This document shows, one piece after another, positions 18,738 through 28,206 of a stretch of 46,511 bases of DNA. The notes under the pieces were generated by a model. That model was not told the origin of the DNA and searched no databases. It worked only from the letters and a program-made list of their open reading frames with translations. The position numbers were made by a program, and so were the translations under genes. This DNA is from Pleurocapsa sp. MO_226.B13. GTDB lineage: Bacteria > Cyanobacteriota > Cyanobacteriia > Cyanobacteriales > Xenococcaceae. The stretch spans positions 1 to 46,511 of the forward strand of contig JASJEI010000028.1 of the NCBI GenBank assembly GCA_030064795.1, given 5' to 3'. How positions within the stretch are numbered: the stretch's first letter is position 1; each line of letters opens with the position of its first letter.

Positions 18738-19366
18738 ATTACTTGAAAGTGAAATCACAGCCCCTCCTCGAAACTACGCGCACTAAATTCAATTCTGAAC
18801 AAGGTTATGGGGCATTGCTGAATACTTAATGATCGAGCGATCGCTGAATAGGAGAAAAAAGACATTAGACTTCTAACGAAACCCAAGAGGGAAAAAAGTG
18901 GAGGCGATAGTAGTCGCGACAAATTTTCGAATACGGCGATCGCGGATTCTACTAACGAATTGAGTTTTTCGATCTATGGCGATACCAAATTCGCCCTTGA
19001 AGGAGTTTCTGACTAGCTGGCGTGAGTTTGTCTCCAAGAATCGCCAGCAATTGCAATATTAAACAGAAAAAAGTTTTTTAATTAAATAGTTTACTTGACG
19101 TTTTGTATTAAAAACGAGGAGAGCGCAATCATAATCTTTACGAACATATCCAATTAACTTAACTGACAACAAAAAGTCCTGGAGTTTTGTCATTTTCATG
19201 TCATATTTGTCAGCTAAGTATAAGAAAGTAAATCAAACTAAACAAATTGTAAAAAAATCAGACCAGAGACAGATAGAAATAAGTATCGGTACTTAGGAAA
19301 ATGGAGTAAACTCTTGTCCCTCTTCACAAAGATAGTAATTGTCCATCAGTATACCAACATAGAACC
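18738..19366. other. 629-base gap with relic and export-operon promoter region
   Basis: No intact gene is visible. Several HIP1 sites occur, and a decayed NmrA tail lies at about 18988-19062 (listed separately). The final 200 bases are AT-rich and should contain the promoter of the adaptor gene at 19367, but I cannot assign -35 and -10 boxes with confidence. Confidence 0.5.
18988..19062 (+). pseudogene. 3'-end relic of an NmrA-type reductase
   Basis: An open piece reads SPLKEFLTSWREFVSKN and ends RQQLQY with a TAA stop. It matches the end of the intact NmrA-type protein at 7985-8860 (TSWREFVAKHQEELMY). Nothing upstream of it is recognisable. It is a leftover of a lost paralogue about 10 kb away from the intact copy. 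Confidence 0.7.
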
Positions 19367-20737
19367 ATGACCTCAGTTAACATTCCACCCCAACAGTCTC
19401 CAGAATTAAAACCCAAGTCCAAACAAGAACAGACAGAAAATACCGAACAAACAAGTAACAAAAAAAATAAGTTACCTGGATGGTTACTGGCAATTTTACT
19501 TTTAGGCGGAGGGGGTATTGCCTTATGGCAAGTGCTGACACCAGAGTCCGCACCAACGGTACAGACGGCACAAGTACCACCGAGATCGGTAGAAATCATC
19601 GCTTTAACTCCTGGTACGGGCAATAGACAGGTGAGGTTATTAGGTCAAGTAGAAGCAGGAGAGAGGGCAACTCTGAGTCCTCAAATAGATGGTAGAGTGC
19701 AGCAAGTTTTAGTTAGAGAAGGCGATCGCGTTACGACTGGAATGACGATAGCTATTCTCGATGATGCCGATCCCAGATTGGCTTTAGCTGAAGCACAAGC
19801 AAGACTAGCACAAGAAAGAGGTAATTTAGCTCGCTTACAAGTAGGGACTCGTCCTGAAATTATTGCCCAAAGACAGGCAGAATTAAACACAGCGATCGCT
19901 AGAGAATTAGAAGCACAAGATAATTTAGACAGAGTAGAAGGTTTGACCGCAGAAGGGGCATTGTCTCAAAGAGCTTTAGTAGAAGCTAGAACCGAAGCAG
20001 ACGCTGCAACCAGCGAGAAATTTCGCCTTCAAGCCCTGTTAGCCGAGGCACAAGCAGGCCCTACCAGAGAAGAGATAGACGCACAACAAGGCTTAGTAGC
20101 AGCAGCACAAGCAGCCGTCGAACAAGCCCAATTGGGTATGCAGCGCACCGAAATTAAAGCAACCTTTTCAGGCATAGTCCAGTCGCGGGATGTCGATCCT
20201 GGTGATTATGTGGAAGTCAACGATCCCGTCTTAACTATGGTCAGCGATCGCAGTTTAGATATCTTTTTAGAAGTACCAGAAAGCCTCAGCGGACAGGTCG
20301 CGCCAGGAATGCAAGTCAACCTCAATGCTAGAGCATTACCCAATTGGCAACAGGAAACAGAAATTACCGCAGTCGTACCTACAGCAAATACAGCTTCGAG
20401 AAGACAGTTAGTCAGAGTTAGTTTAGATAACCCACCCCCAGAATTACTCCCAGGGATGGCAATTCAAGCTAATCTAGCCGTACCAGTAGAGAATACAGAT
20501 ACTTTCATCGTGCCACGGGATGCTCTAACTAGACGGGGGAATGAATGGTTATTGTTTACAGTCGATAACAACCAAGCACAACAAATAGATGTTGAGATGG
20601 TTGCAGACATAGGACAAGAAGTAGTCATTGCCAATCCCGAATTAGAAGCAGGACAAAGTATTGTTGTTACGGGTGGAGATGGTTTAACAGATAATGCGGA
20701 GGTGCAGGTAGTTAATTCTTCGGTCGATAGTCAGTAG
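19367..20737 (+). CDS. RND efflux periplasmic adaptor (membrane fusion protein)
   Basis: This 456-aa HlyD/AcrA-type adaptor would link the inner-membrane RND pump to an outer-membrane channel. A polar N-terminus of about 38 residues precedes one membrane anchor (GWLLAILLLGGGGIALW). A biotinyl-lipoyl half (GRVQQVLVREGDRV), a long Glu/Ala/Gln-rich coiled coil at about 130-240, the second lipoyl half (SGIVQSRDVDPGDYV) and beta-barrel/membrane-proximal domains then follow. The anchor is a helix rather than a lipobox. The matching RND pump is 4 kb downstream at 24895. No TolC-type gene is in the window. Confidence 0.9.
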   Translation: MTSVNIPPQQSPELKPKSKQEQTENTEQTSNKKNKLPGWLLAILLLGGGGIALWQVLTPESAPTVQTAQVPPRSVEIIALTPGTGNRQVRLLGQVEAGERATLSPQIDGRVQQVLVREGDRVTTGMTIAILDDADPRLALAEAQARLAQERGNLARLQVGTRPEIIAQRQAELNTAIARELEAQDNLDRVEGLTAEGALSQRALVEARTEADAATSEKFRLQALLAEAQAGPTREEIDAQQGLVAAAQAAVEQAQLGMQRTEIKATFSGIVQSRDVDPGDYVEVNDPVLTMVSDRSLDIFLEVPESLSGQVAPGMQVNLNARALPNWQQETEITAVVPTANTASRRQLVRVSLDNPPPELLPGMAIQANLAVPVENTDTFIVPRDALTRRGNEWLLFTVDNNQAQQIDVEMVADIGQEVVIANPELEAGQSIVVTGGDGLTDNAEVQVVNSSVDSQ

Positions 20738-20814
20738 AGACATAGCCCTATCCTAAAGGATTCCCTATCGGTCAAGGACTCGCTTCGCATCCCATGCTAC
20801 GTCTGTACGGTCAT

Positions 20815-20925
20815 CGATACTGCTGATTAACTTAACATTGAAGCTTGGAATGTAATAGATACGTTAGACAGCCAAGGAGTTTATTGGTTTTGACCTGTCT
20901 CTTGTAACGTTCGTCAGCAGTATCG
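20815..20925. mobile_element. 111-bp MITE with 5-bp target duplication
   Basis: Perfect 12-base inverted ends CGATACTGCTGA (20815-20826) and TCAGCAGTATCG (20914-20925) bound the element, with weaker matches extending inward to about 23 bases. The 5-bp direct repeat GTCAT flanks it on both sides (20810-20814 and 20926-20930). It has no coding capacity. It lies between the adaptor gene and a DoxX gene, where it may add or remove transcription signals. Confidence 0.72.
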
Positions 20926-20975
20926 GTCATCAGTCAGACAAATCACCAAAATGCGATCGCAATTCCGTTTAAATC

Positions 20976-21440
20976 ATGCTCGAAAATAAACCCCAAACTC
21001 CAAATCAAACTAATCTCAGTTTAAAAACTAGAGACATTGTTGCTGCTTACACCCTGCTGCGAATAGTCGTCGGGATTAATTATTTCAATCATGGGGCGAC
21101 GAGAATCTTTAATATTCCTGGTTTTATGGATGCAATGGTCAATACCATGCAGGATTCTTGGATTCCTGTATTCTTAGTCAGAATTAATGCAGCTTTAGTA
21201 CCGCCAGTAGAACTAATTGTCGGTGCGTTGATGATTATTGGCTTCTGGACGCGGGGGGCATTAATCGCCTGTTTTATCTTGATGGCTGTCTTAATGTATG
21301 GTATCACTATCATTCAAAACTGGGATGGGGCTAGCAGTCAGCTAATTTATAACATTGTTTTATTTATTCTCTTAGCAGGATTGAGTTTTAATCGTATTTC
21401 TGTAGATGGTTGGTTGAAACATAAACGCGATCGCCTGTAG
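20976..21440 (+). CDS. DoxX family membrane protein
   Basis: This 154-aa protein has four predicted membrane helices, beginning with RDIVAAYTLLRIVVGINYFNHG. The N-terminal arginine-containing helix and the NHGATRIF motif are typical of DoxX/quinol-oxidase-subunit-like proteins. Relatives associate with thiosulfate:quinone oxidoreductase or form membrane complexes that protect from thiol and electrophile stress. It is followed directly by a strong palindrome that overlaps its stop. A second DoxX protein lies at 24404, next to NDH-2, so electron transfer at the quinone pool is a shared theme. Confidence 0.82.
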   Translation: MLENKPQTPNQTNLSLKTRDIVAAYTLLRIVVGINYFNHGATRIFNIPGFMDAMVNTMQDSWIPVFLVRINAALVPPVELIVGALMIIGFWTRGALIACFILMAVLMYGITIIQNWDGASSQLIYNIVLFILLAGLSFNRISVDGWLKHKRDRL

Positions 21441-21464
21441 GGGTTTTTCGCGAAAAACCCCTAC
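21437..21464. terminator. Perfect 28-base palindrome after DoxX
   Basis: The arms GTAGGGGTTTTTCG and CGAAAAACCCCTAC are perfectly complementary with no unpaired loop bases in the DNA. The stop codon TAG of the DoxX gene lies inside the left arm. The hairpin could end transcription in both directions, although no clear T tract follows. Such GTAGGGG palindromes are common cyanobacterial intergenic repeats. Confidence 0.65.
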
Positions 21465-21505
21465 TAATTAAAAAATTCGCTCGGATATCTCTTGAAATTA
21501 AAACA

Positions 21506-22480
21506 ATGAATCGATCGCACTTTGATTTTTTTTCGATAAAAACCGTATTCCCAGTTATGATTTTACTGGGAACAATTATCCTAAGTCTATCTCAACCAAT
21601 TGTGGCGCAAACTGAAGGCGATCGCGAGAATATAACCATTCATAATTACTATACTTCGCCACCATTTGAAGAAATTTATTACTACGCAATAGAGACAGAG
21701 GAGGGTCTAATCTTGATTGATACGGGAAGATTGCTGTCACAAGCCAGATATGCCCTAGAAGAGTTACAGCAGCTTGACAAGCCGATTCTAGCAATTCTAA
21801 TTACCCATCCACATACAGATCATTTTGGTGGATTACCAGTATTTATGGAAGCAGCAGGGGGCGATGTTCCCATTTATGCTTCTCAAATTACCTATGACAG
21901 CATTGAAAGTGACGAACGGGGTTATATAGAAAATCGTAATGAGCAACTAGGGCTAGATTTTCCAGATCCAGAAGATATTCCCTTGCCTAATTCTATTGTG
22001 GAAGACGGTCAAGAACTTACTGTTGGTGGGATTAATATTATTGCTTATGATTTCCCGATTAATGAATCCGATACGACTACAACTTACTATCTTCCAGAAC
22101 AAGAAGTAATGTTTATGGGAGACTTGGTTAATGGAGAAAAAACCCCTGGTTTATTTGAAGGAAATACTGGCAATTGGCTGAACACCCTCAGAGAAATTCA
22201 AGAGAGATTCCCCGATCTTGAGCGAGTTTATCCAGGTCATACTTCACCCAATAACCCCAATCAACTCATTGAAGCACAAATAGATTATATCGAAACCTTC
22301 CGCAATCTCGTTAGTCAAGCATTAGAAAACGATGGAGTAGTTGATGACGAAGAAAAGCGCGGTATTTCTAATGAGATAGAAAGGCTTTACCCAGATTACG
22401 AAACCTCACTTTTATTACCAGGATTAATTGAGATTAATATTGATGGGGTTGCTGAAGAACTCCAAGCTAAAGGTAATTAA
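21506..22480 (+). CDS. Exported metallo-beta-lactamase-fold hydrolase
   Basis: This 324-aa protein has a signal peptide (hydrophobic stretch at about 15-31, likely cleavage after VAQ at 33-35). The metal site motif HPHTDH is at residues 101-106, with further ligands in FMGDLVNG and YPGHTSPN. The mature part resembles MBL-fold hydrolases of the beta-lactamase, quinoprotein-relay and SoxH kinds rather than a proven antibiotic-resistance enzyme. It should act in the periplasm with one or two zinc ions. The last 70 residues form an acidic helical tail. The substrate is not known. Confidence 0.83.
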   Translation: MNRSHFDFFSIKTVFPVMILLGTIILSLSQPIVAQTEGDRENITIHNYYTSPPFEEIYYYAIETEEGLILIDTGRLLSQARYALEELQQLDKPILAILITHPHTDHFGGLPVFMEAAGGDVPIYASQITYDSIESDERGYIENRNEQLGLDFPDPEDIPLPNSIVEDGQELTVGGINIIAYDFPINESDTTTTYYLPEQEVMFMGDLVNGEKTPGLFEGNTGNWLNTLREIQERFPDLERVYPGHTSPNNPNQLIEAQIDYIETFRNLVSQALENDGVVDDEEKRGISNEIERLYPDYETSLLLPGLIEINIDGVAEELQAKGN

Positions 22481-22561
22481 TTGGCGTTTAATACGGATTT
22501 AAAACCAAGCTTATCTTTAAATTTCAAATAAGCAAGAAGTATTAAAGAAAAAAGCTTATAA

Positions 22562-23049
22562 ATGATCGAACTAGACAAAAAAATGTTTACAGAAATAAAG
22601 CATAATGATATTTTTTTAAAAAAATTAATAGCCAAAGAAGACATGAATTAATTAGTAAAAAACTATTTGAATTTAATCAAGCACAATCTACAAAAGTAGT
22701 AGAATGCGATCGCTTGAAAACTGATTCACCTACTTTGATCGAAGTCTACGCAGAAATTGAGCCAGAAAAATTAGTTAGTGGTTTAATTAGCTACATTGAT
22801 TGGGGTCGCTGGTTATACATAGATACAATCTGGGTCAATACAGACTACAGAAAAAAAGGAATTGGACAATATTTAATTAAATTTGCCGAACAAAAAGCCA
22901 AAAATAAAGGTGTTAAAAGAGCCAGACCGTTTAAGTTTGATTTTCAAGCTTTGGCATTTTATGAAAAGCTTGGCTATACCATTTATGGTAAACTCGAAGA
23001 TTTTCCTGAAGGTCATACAGTCTACTATCTCAAAAAAAATTTATCTTAA
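22562..23049 (+). pseudogene. GNAT acetyltransferase with disrupted N-terminus
   Basis: The C-terminal 111 residues, open from 22714, are a GNAT acetyltransferase core. The strand YIDTIWVNTDYRKKGIGQYL holds the acetyl-CoA loop (RKKGIG), and ALAFYEKLGYTIYG follows. The matching N-terminus is out of frame: MIELDKKMFTEIKHNDIFL runs from ATG 22562 to a stop near 22650, and LISKKLFEFNQAQSTKVVECDR leads in frame into the core. A small deletion near 22645 explains the break. A shortened protein from the TTG at 22714 would lack the first helices. The acceptor is unknown. Confidence 0.6.
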
Positions 23050-23087
23050 TTGATAACTAACTTTAAACAACTAACCACTAATTACCA

Positions 23088-24389
23088 ATGCCATATCAAA
23101 AACCTAAAATAGTCATCATCGGTGCTGGTTTTGCAGGACTAAGAGCAGCACAAAACTTAGCCAAAGTTAATGCAGAAGTCTTATTAATAGACCGCAATAA
23201 TTACCATACTTTTGTACCTTTACTCTATCAAGTAGCTACTGGTTTTGTTCCTCCAGAAACTGTTGCCTATCCCATTAAGAAATATCTAAGTTCTTGTAAT
23301 AATACTCGTTTGGTTCGAGCAGAAGTTTTAAAAGTCGATTTTCAGCATAAATTTATCACCACAGATCGCGAAAATATTACTTACGATTATTTGGTGATAG
23401 CTACAGGGAGTCAAACCAAGTTTCTCGGTGTAGATGGCGCACCAGAGTATACCTATCCTCTACGAACTCTCAAAGATGCGGTGGCTTTACGCGATCGCAT
23501 TTTAAATAACTTGGAACGTGCTGTTAGTTGTAATGACTACGAAAGAAGACAGCAGCTACTCACTTTTACCATAGTTGGTGGTGGTGCAACGGGAGTTGAA
23601 TTGGCAGGAGCCTTAAGGGAATTAATTCAAGCTACTTTGGGCGAAAAATATCCCGAACTGGATCGTCGAGAAGTCAAGGTCATTTTAATTCATTCTAGAA
23701 ATCGATTACTTAGCGATTTTCCCGATCGCTTGGGAGACTATACGGGTAAACAATTGCGCCGTCGTGGAGTAAAAATTCATTTTGGCACTCGCGTGCGTTC
23801 GGTCTTACCTGGAGCAGTAGAATTAGAAGATGGTACGGTAATTGAAACCGCAACTACTATTTGGACAGCAGGAGTAGAAGCTAATCTTCCTGCCAATCCT
23901 GACAAATTAGCTACAGCTAAAAGCGATCGCGTTTGCGTGCGCTCGACTCTGCAAATATTAGACTATCCTGAAGTTTACGCCGTAGGAGATGTGGCATATG
24001 TCCGACACAATGGCAAACCACTATTAGGAATTGCTCCCGAAGCTTTACAACAAGGAACGGCAGTCGCCAATAATCTCAAACGACAACTGCAAGGATTACC
24101 GCCTAAACCTTTTAATTATTTCAACAAAGGAACAGCAGCCATAATTGCTCGCAACGCAGGGGTTGCTTATCTGTTGGGGAGAATTCCTGTAAAAGGTTGG
24201 TTTGCCTGGCTGTTGTGGTTAGCGATTCATTTATATTACCTTCCTGGTTTTTCCAATCGCTTAACAGTTTTAAAAAGCTGGATTAAAGATTATTTTACAG
24301 GCGATCGCAATATTCGCCCAATTTTTTCCAAATCTAGCAAAGTTGTTGTTAGTTATTCAAAATCTCAAAAATCACATTCTTATAAATAG
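23088..24389 (+). CDS. Type II NADH dehydrogenase (NDH-2)
   Basis: This 433-aa flavoprotein moves electrons from NADH to the quinone pool without pumping protons. The FAD loop is at residues 12-17 (GAGFAG), the NAD loop at 164-169 (GGGATG), and the second FAD motif in VYAVGDVAYV. The PLLYQVATGF segment near residue 45 is characteristic of NDH-2. The C-terminus holds a hydrophobic stretch (WFAWLLWLAIHLYYLPGF) that probably docks the enzyme on the membrane. It ends 14 bases before a DoxX gene, and the two are probably one operon. Cyanobacteria carry several such ndb genes; I cannot say which this is. Confidence 0.9.
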   Translation: MPYQKPKIVIIGAGFAGLRAAQNLAKVNAEVLLIDRNNYHTFVPLLYQVATGFVPPETVAYPIKKYLSSCNNTRLVRAEVLKVDFQHKFITTDRENITYDYLVIATGSQTKFLGVDGAPEYTYPLRTLKDAVALRDRILNNLERAVSCNDYERRQQLLTFTIVGGGATGVELAGALRELIQATLGEKYPELDRREVKVILIHSRNRLLSDFPDRLGDYTGKQLRRRGVKIHFGTRVRSVLPGAVELEDGTVIETATTIWTAGVEANLPANPDKLATAKSDRVCVRSTLQILDYPEVYAVGDVAYVRHNGKPLLGIAPEALQQGTAVANNLKRQLQGLPPKPFNYFNKGTAAIIARNAGVAYLLGRIPVKGWFAWLLWLAIHLYYLPGFSNRLTVLKSWIKDYFTGDRNIRPIFSKSSKVVVSYSKSQKSHSYK

Positions 24390-24403
24390 GAGGCGATCTC
24401 AAA

Positions 24404-24817
24404 ATGAAATATATTCCTTTAGCAGCCCGTATTTGTCTTTGTATCATCTTTATTAATTCAGGAATTGGTAAGATTTTTGGTTTTGCTAGTACTGCTGAAA
24501 TGATGGCAAATCAAGGATTACCAATTGCTAACATACTACTAATTTTTACAATCGCTTTTCAACTACTTGGCGGTCTTTCTTTGCTATTAGGATACAAAGT
24601 TAAAATTGGCTCGATATTGCTAATTTTATTTTTGATTCCTGCAACTTTAGTTTTCCATAATCCTCTTGCCGATCCTGGCGAAATGAATTCTTTTCTCAAA
24701 AATATCGGTTTAATTGGAGGACTACTAATGGTTATTTATGCTGGTGCAGGAGCATTAAGTGTCGATAGTTCTACGGAACAAACACAACACCGACAAGAAG
24801 TTTCAACTAATCACTAA
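24404..24817 (+). CDS. DoxX family membrane protein
   Basis: This 137-aa protein has four membrane helices and the DoxX/SURF4-like opening IPLAARICLCIIFINSGIGKI, plus ANQGLPIANILL and GYKVKIGSILLILFLIPATLVFH. AGGAGG lies about ten bases before the ATG. Because it directly follows NDH-2, a role in membrane electron transfer or quinone-linked stress defence is likely. A short polar, glutamine-rich tail ends the protein. It is a distinct DoxX branch from the one at 20976. Confidence 0.8.
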   Translation: MKYIPLAARICLCIIFINSGIGKIFGFASTAEMMANQGLPIANILLIFTIAFQLLGGLSLLLGYKVKIGSILLILFLIPATLVFHNPLADPGEMNSFLKNIGLIGGLLMVIYAGAGALSVDSSTEQTQHRQEVSTNH

Positions 24818-24830
24818 TTATCAATTTATC

Positions 24831-24854
24831 GTAAGGTGGGCATTGCCCACCCTA
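24831..24854. terminator. GTGGGC hairpin between DoxX and the RND pump
   Basis: GTAAGGTGGGC and GCCCACCCTAC pair with one mismatch around a two-base centre. This is a widespread cyanobacterial intergenic palindrome. It lies 40 bases before the RND pump start and may act as a terminator or processing site. Confidence 0.55.
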
Positions 24855-24894
24855 CCCACTAATGACTAACAACCAATAATAAAGGACTAATAAC

Positions 24895-27800
24895 ATGAGT
24901 TTAATCAGAACCGCCGTTCGTTGGCGACACGGTACAGGAGTATTATTTTGCCTATTGGCACTATTCGGCATCCTCGCATTATTCCAATTACCCCTAGAAC
25001 TCCAACCAGGAGGCGATCGCCCTGAAATCAGTATTTCTACCCCCTACCTCGGTGCTTCTCCCGCCGAAGTCGAAGATTTAGTCACTCGTCCTATTGAAGA
25101 AAGACTCGAAGAAGTCCAGGGAGTACAAGAAATCACCAGTACCAGTCGGGCAGGTATTAGTACGATTAATGTGGAGTTTAACTGGGGTAGCGACATCGAT
25201 CGCTCTTTGGTCGATGTCCTCAATAAATTACAACAAGTCGAAGCACTACCCACAGAAGCCGATGAGTCCGATGTAGAAGTGGTAAGCGGTAGCAGTAGTC
25301 CGATGATGTGGGTAATTTTAACACCCAAAGAAGGCTTTACCGCCGATGACTATCACTACAGAGATTTAGTTGATGATGTAGTCGTCCCTCGTTTCCGACG
25401 AGTACAGGGAGTAGGACAGTTTCTAGTCTCTGGCGGAAGAGAAAGGGAAGTAGAAGTAATTGTCGATCCTAAAGCCTTAGCCGATCGCAATTTGACCATT
25501 GGCGATGTAGCGAGTAGTCTCCGTAACAATAACCGAGATATTCGCGGTGGTCCTTTAGTATTAGGACGTAGAGAATATCGAGTGAGGACTGTTAGTCGTA
25601 TTCAAGATGTCGAACAATTAGAAGGATTTGTCCTGCGTCGGGATGAGTCGGGGACGGTTTATCTAGGAGATGTCGCACAAGCACGTATGGGTAGAGCGAT
25701 TCAAGAACGAGCTTTGATTAGAAATAACGAACCTGCGGTAGCTGTGGGGATTATTAGGCAGGTAGGAGGCAACGTACCCGAAATATCAGCAGGAATTAGA
25801 GAAGCCTTAGTCGAATTAGAAGCTAGATTCGATCGCGAGGGTGAAGGTATTGCTTTTGATATTCCCTATGACGAAAATGACTATATTGAGGAGTCGATTT
25901 CTTTTGTGCAGGGGAATTTAATTATCGGGGCGATTTTAGCAGCTTTGATATTACTGTTGTTCCTAGGTTCATTAAGAACGGTTGGGGTAATTGCGATCGC
26001 CATTCCTACTACTTTAATTACCGTTTTTATTGTTTTCTATATACTAGGTCGTACCCTAAACGTCATTAGTTTAGCGGGATTGGCATTTGCTGTCGGGATG
26101 GTTGTTGATAACGCGATCGTAGTTTTAGAAAACGTCTTTACCCATATGCAGCAGGGTAAAACACCAATGAAAGCTGCGATCGATGGAACCCAGGAAGTAG
26201 GTGGTGCGATGCTAGCTTCTACCTTAACTACCGTGGCGGTATTTGCACCGATAGTCTTGGTAACAGGGGAAGCAGGACAGCTATTCTTTGATATCGGTAT
26301 TGCTCTTTCGGCTTCGGTAATGTTTTCCCTCTTTGCAGCCTTAACTCTGATTCCTATGTTAGCGGGACTGTTTCTCAAACGGTCAGAGGCAGACCAGATG
26401 TTATCAGAGGGAGAATATCGGGGTGGCAATTGGTTAGAACGTGCCGTTTACCAAACTTCGGCAATTTTCCGCTTATTCCAAACCAAATTAGAGCAATTTC
26501 TCTTAAAAACCGTGCGCTGGTCGTTGGGAAGAGGCAAATTTAAACGTCGCTTGTTAGTTCTAGCACTCCCCATAATCCTATTAGTCACCAGTTTTCAACT
26601 CTTACCCCCCGCCGACTACTTACCAGAAGGGAACCGCAACCTAATTCTCTGGCTAGCCGAACCCTTCCCAGGAACGAGTATTCCCGAAGCCGTGGAACTT
26701 TCTCAAGCACCAAGAGATTTTATTCGAGAACAACCAGAAATAATGCGTACTATTTACGTACATCGTCCTGGTTTAAGAGCAGTTGCCGGTTTTGTCGAAC
26801 CAGAATTAGCTACGGGTAATAATCTAGACAATATTGTTAACCGTCTGCGGGAAGCAGGGGCAAATTTCCCTGGTTATCGATTTCTCGTACCCAGACGCGC
26901 CTCTATTTTCCAAGACCCTGGTAAAGAATTCGAGGTACAAATTATTGGTGAAGACTTAGCAGAATTAGACCAACTGCAACAACAACTCAGACAACAGATT
27001 AGTGAGTTACCAGGAATTCAAAATGTCCGTTCTGATTTCGTTACGGGTGCGCCAGAATTGCAGGTAATTCCCAACCGCGAACGTTTAGCCGAAGCAGGAC
27101 TATCGGAAGGGGAAATCGGTGAAATGGTACAGGCTGCTTTAGGTGGTTTGCGCGCCTCAGAATTTGTCGATGGTAAACGAGAACTAGATGTTTCTGTCGA
27201 GTTGCAAGATACCTTTGTGGACAACCCAGAACAACTACGCCAACTGGCAATTTATAATGGTTCTGGTCAAAGAGTTCAACTATCAGACGTAGCCGAAGTC
27301 TTGGAAACCACTGGTGCGGATACGATCAACCACGTCGATTTAGAAAGGTCGATTACCTTAACCACCAGTGTATCCAGAGAAGCACCTTTAGGCGCATTAG
27401 TCGATCGCACCGAACAAGAAATCCTCGAACCTCTGCGCCAAGAATTACCTCCTGGTGTACGAGTTGAATTAGCAGGATCGGCGGATGTTTTAGCCGAAAC
27501 CCTGTTTCAGTTAGGCTCTACTTTCTTATTATCTCTAGTAATCACCTATTTACTCCTGGTTGCTTTATATCGCTCTTTTATCTATCCTCTATTAATTATG
27601 GCAACCGTACCCATGGGAATGACTGGGGCATTATTATCTTTAGTAATTGCTAATGCTATCCCTGGTGTAGTCGTTCCTTTAGATATGATTACAGGTTTAG
27701 GTTTTGTAATCTTAACTGGAGTAGTAGTCAACAATGCCATTCTACTGGTCGATCGCGCCCTACAACTCCAAGACGAAGGTATGGAATACGATGCTTCTCT

Positions 27801-28077
27801 CTATTATGCCGTAGGCGATCGCTTACGTCCCATTTTTATGTCCGCAGGAACTAGCGTATTGGGTATGTTACCCCTAGCCGTGCTTCCAGGGAAAGGCGCA
27901 GAACTCTATCAGGGTTTGGGGATCGCTTTAACAGGCGGTTTAGCTCTCTCTACTTTCTTAACTCCGACGGTAATTCCTGCTTTGATGGGATTATTACAGG
28001 ATTTTCAACCTAGAAAGAGTAAGCAAGAGCAAGAGATTCAGAAAGAATCCAGGGAATTAGTTAAGGAGAGAAGTTAA
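24895..28077 (+). CDS. RND-family efflux pump, inner-membrane subunit
   Basis: This 1060-aa proton-driven exporter has the AcrB/MdtB layout: one helix, a large periplasmic loop, six helices, one helix, a second loop, then the last helices. The N-terminus (LIRTAVRWRHGTGVLFCLLALFGILALFQLP) and the PYLGASPAEVEDLVTRPIEE signature are typical. In the fourth helix, GMVVDNAIVVLENVF keeps one of the two aspartates of AcrB (DN instead of DD), and the tenth-helix GVVVNNAILLVD lacks the AcrB lysine. The subfamily may therefore differ from drug pumps. It pairs with the adaptor at 19367. A relic of its 3' end lies at 28826-29039. Confidence 0.92.
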   Translation: MSLIRTAVRWRHGTGVLFCLLALFGILALFQLPLELQPGGDRPEISISTPYLGASPAEVEDLVTRPIEERLEEVQGVQEITSTSRAGISTINVEFNWGSDIDRSLVDVLNKLQQVEALPTEADESDVEVVSGSSSPMMWVILTPKEGFTADDYHYRDLVDDVVVPRFRRVQGVGQFLVSGGREREVEVIVDPKALADRNLTIGDVASSLRNNNRDIRGGPLVLGRREYRVRTVSRIQDVEQLEGFVLRRDESGTVYLGDVAQARMGRAIQERALIRNNEPAVAVGIIRQVGGNVPEISAGIREALVELEARFDREGEGIAFDIPYDENDYIEESISFVQGNLIIGAILAALILLLFLGSLRTVGVIAIAIPTTLITVFIVFYILGRTLNVISLAGLAFAVGMVVDNAIVVLENVFTHMQQGKTPMKAAIDGTQEVGGAMLASTLTTVAVFAPIVLVTGEAGQLFFDIGIALSASVMFSLFAALTLIPMLAGLFLKRSEADQMLSEGEYRGGNWLERAVYQTSAIFRLFQTKLEQFLLKTVRWSLGRGKFKRRLLVLALPIILLVTSFQLLPPADYLPEGNRNLILWLAEPFPGTSIPEAVELSQAPRDFIREQPEIMRTIYVHRPGLRAVAGFVEPELATGNNLDNIVNRLREAGANFPGYRFLVPRRASIFQDPGKEFEVQIIGEDLAELDQLQQQLRQQISELPGIQNVRSDFVTGAPELQVIPNRERLAEAGLSEGEIGEMVQAALGGLRASEFVDGKRELDVSVELQDTFVDNPEQLRQLAIYNGSGQRVQLSDVAEVLETTGADTINHVDLERSITLTTSVSREAPLGALVDRTEQEILEPLRQELPPGVRVELAGSADVLAETLFQLGSTFLLSLVITYLLLVALYRSFIYPLLIMATVPMGMTGALLSLVIANAIPGVVVPLDMITGLGFVILTGVVVNNAILLVDRALQLQDEGMEYDASLYYAVGDRLRPIFMSAGTSVLGMLPLAVLPGKGAELYQGLGIALTGGLALSTFLTPTVIPALMGLLQDFQPRKSKQEQEIQKESRELVKERS

Positions 28078-28206
28078 TTAGGCGTTGCAAATTTTAGGAT
28101 CGCCCTGCTGTGAATTTTCAGGCTTTAAAGCTTACGAGCTACAGCGTATTCAGCAACTATAGAAAGCGGACTACATATCTTCCAAAGTTATAAGTAAGGT
28201 CACCAA

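Noticed and set aside
26037..26429. Minus-strand frame of 130 aa inside the RND pump
   Set aside because: It is antisense to a highly conserved pump segment, a typical shadow frame in a long gene.
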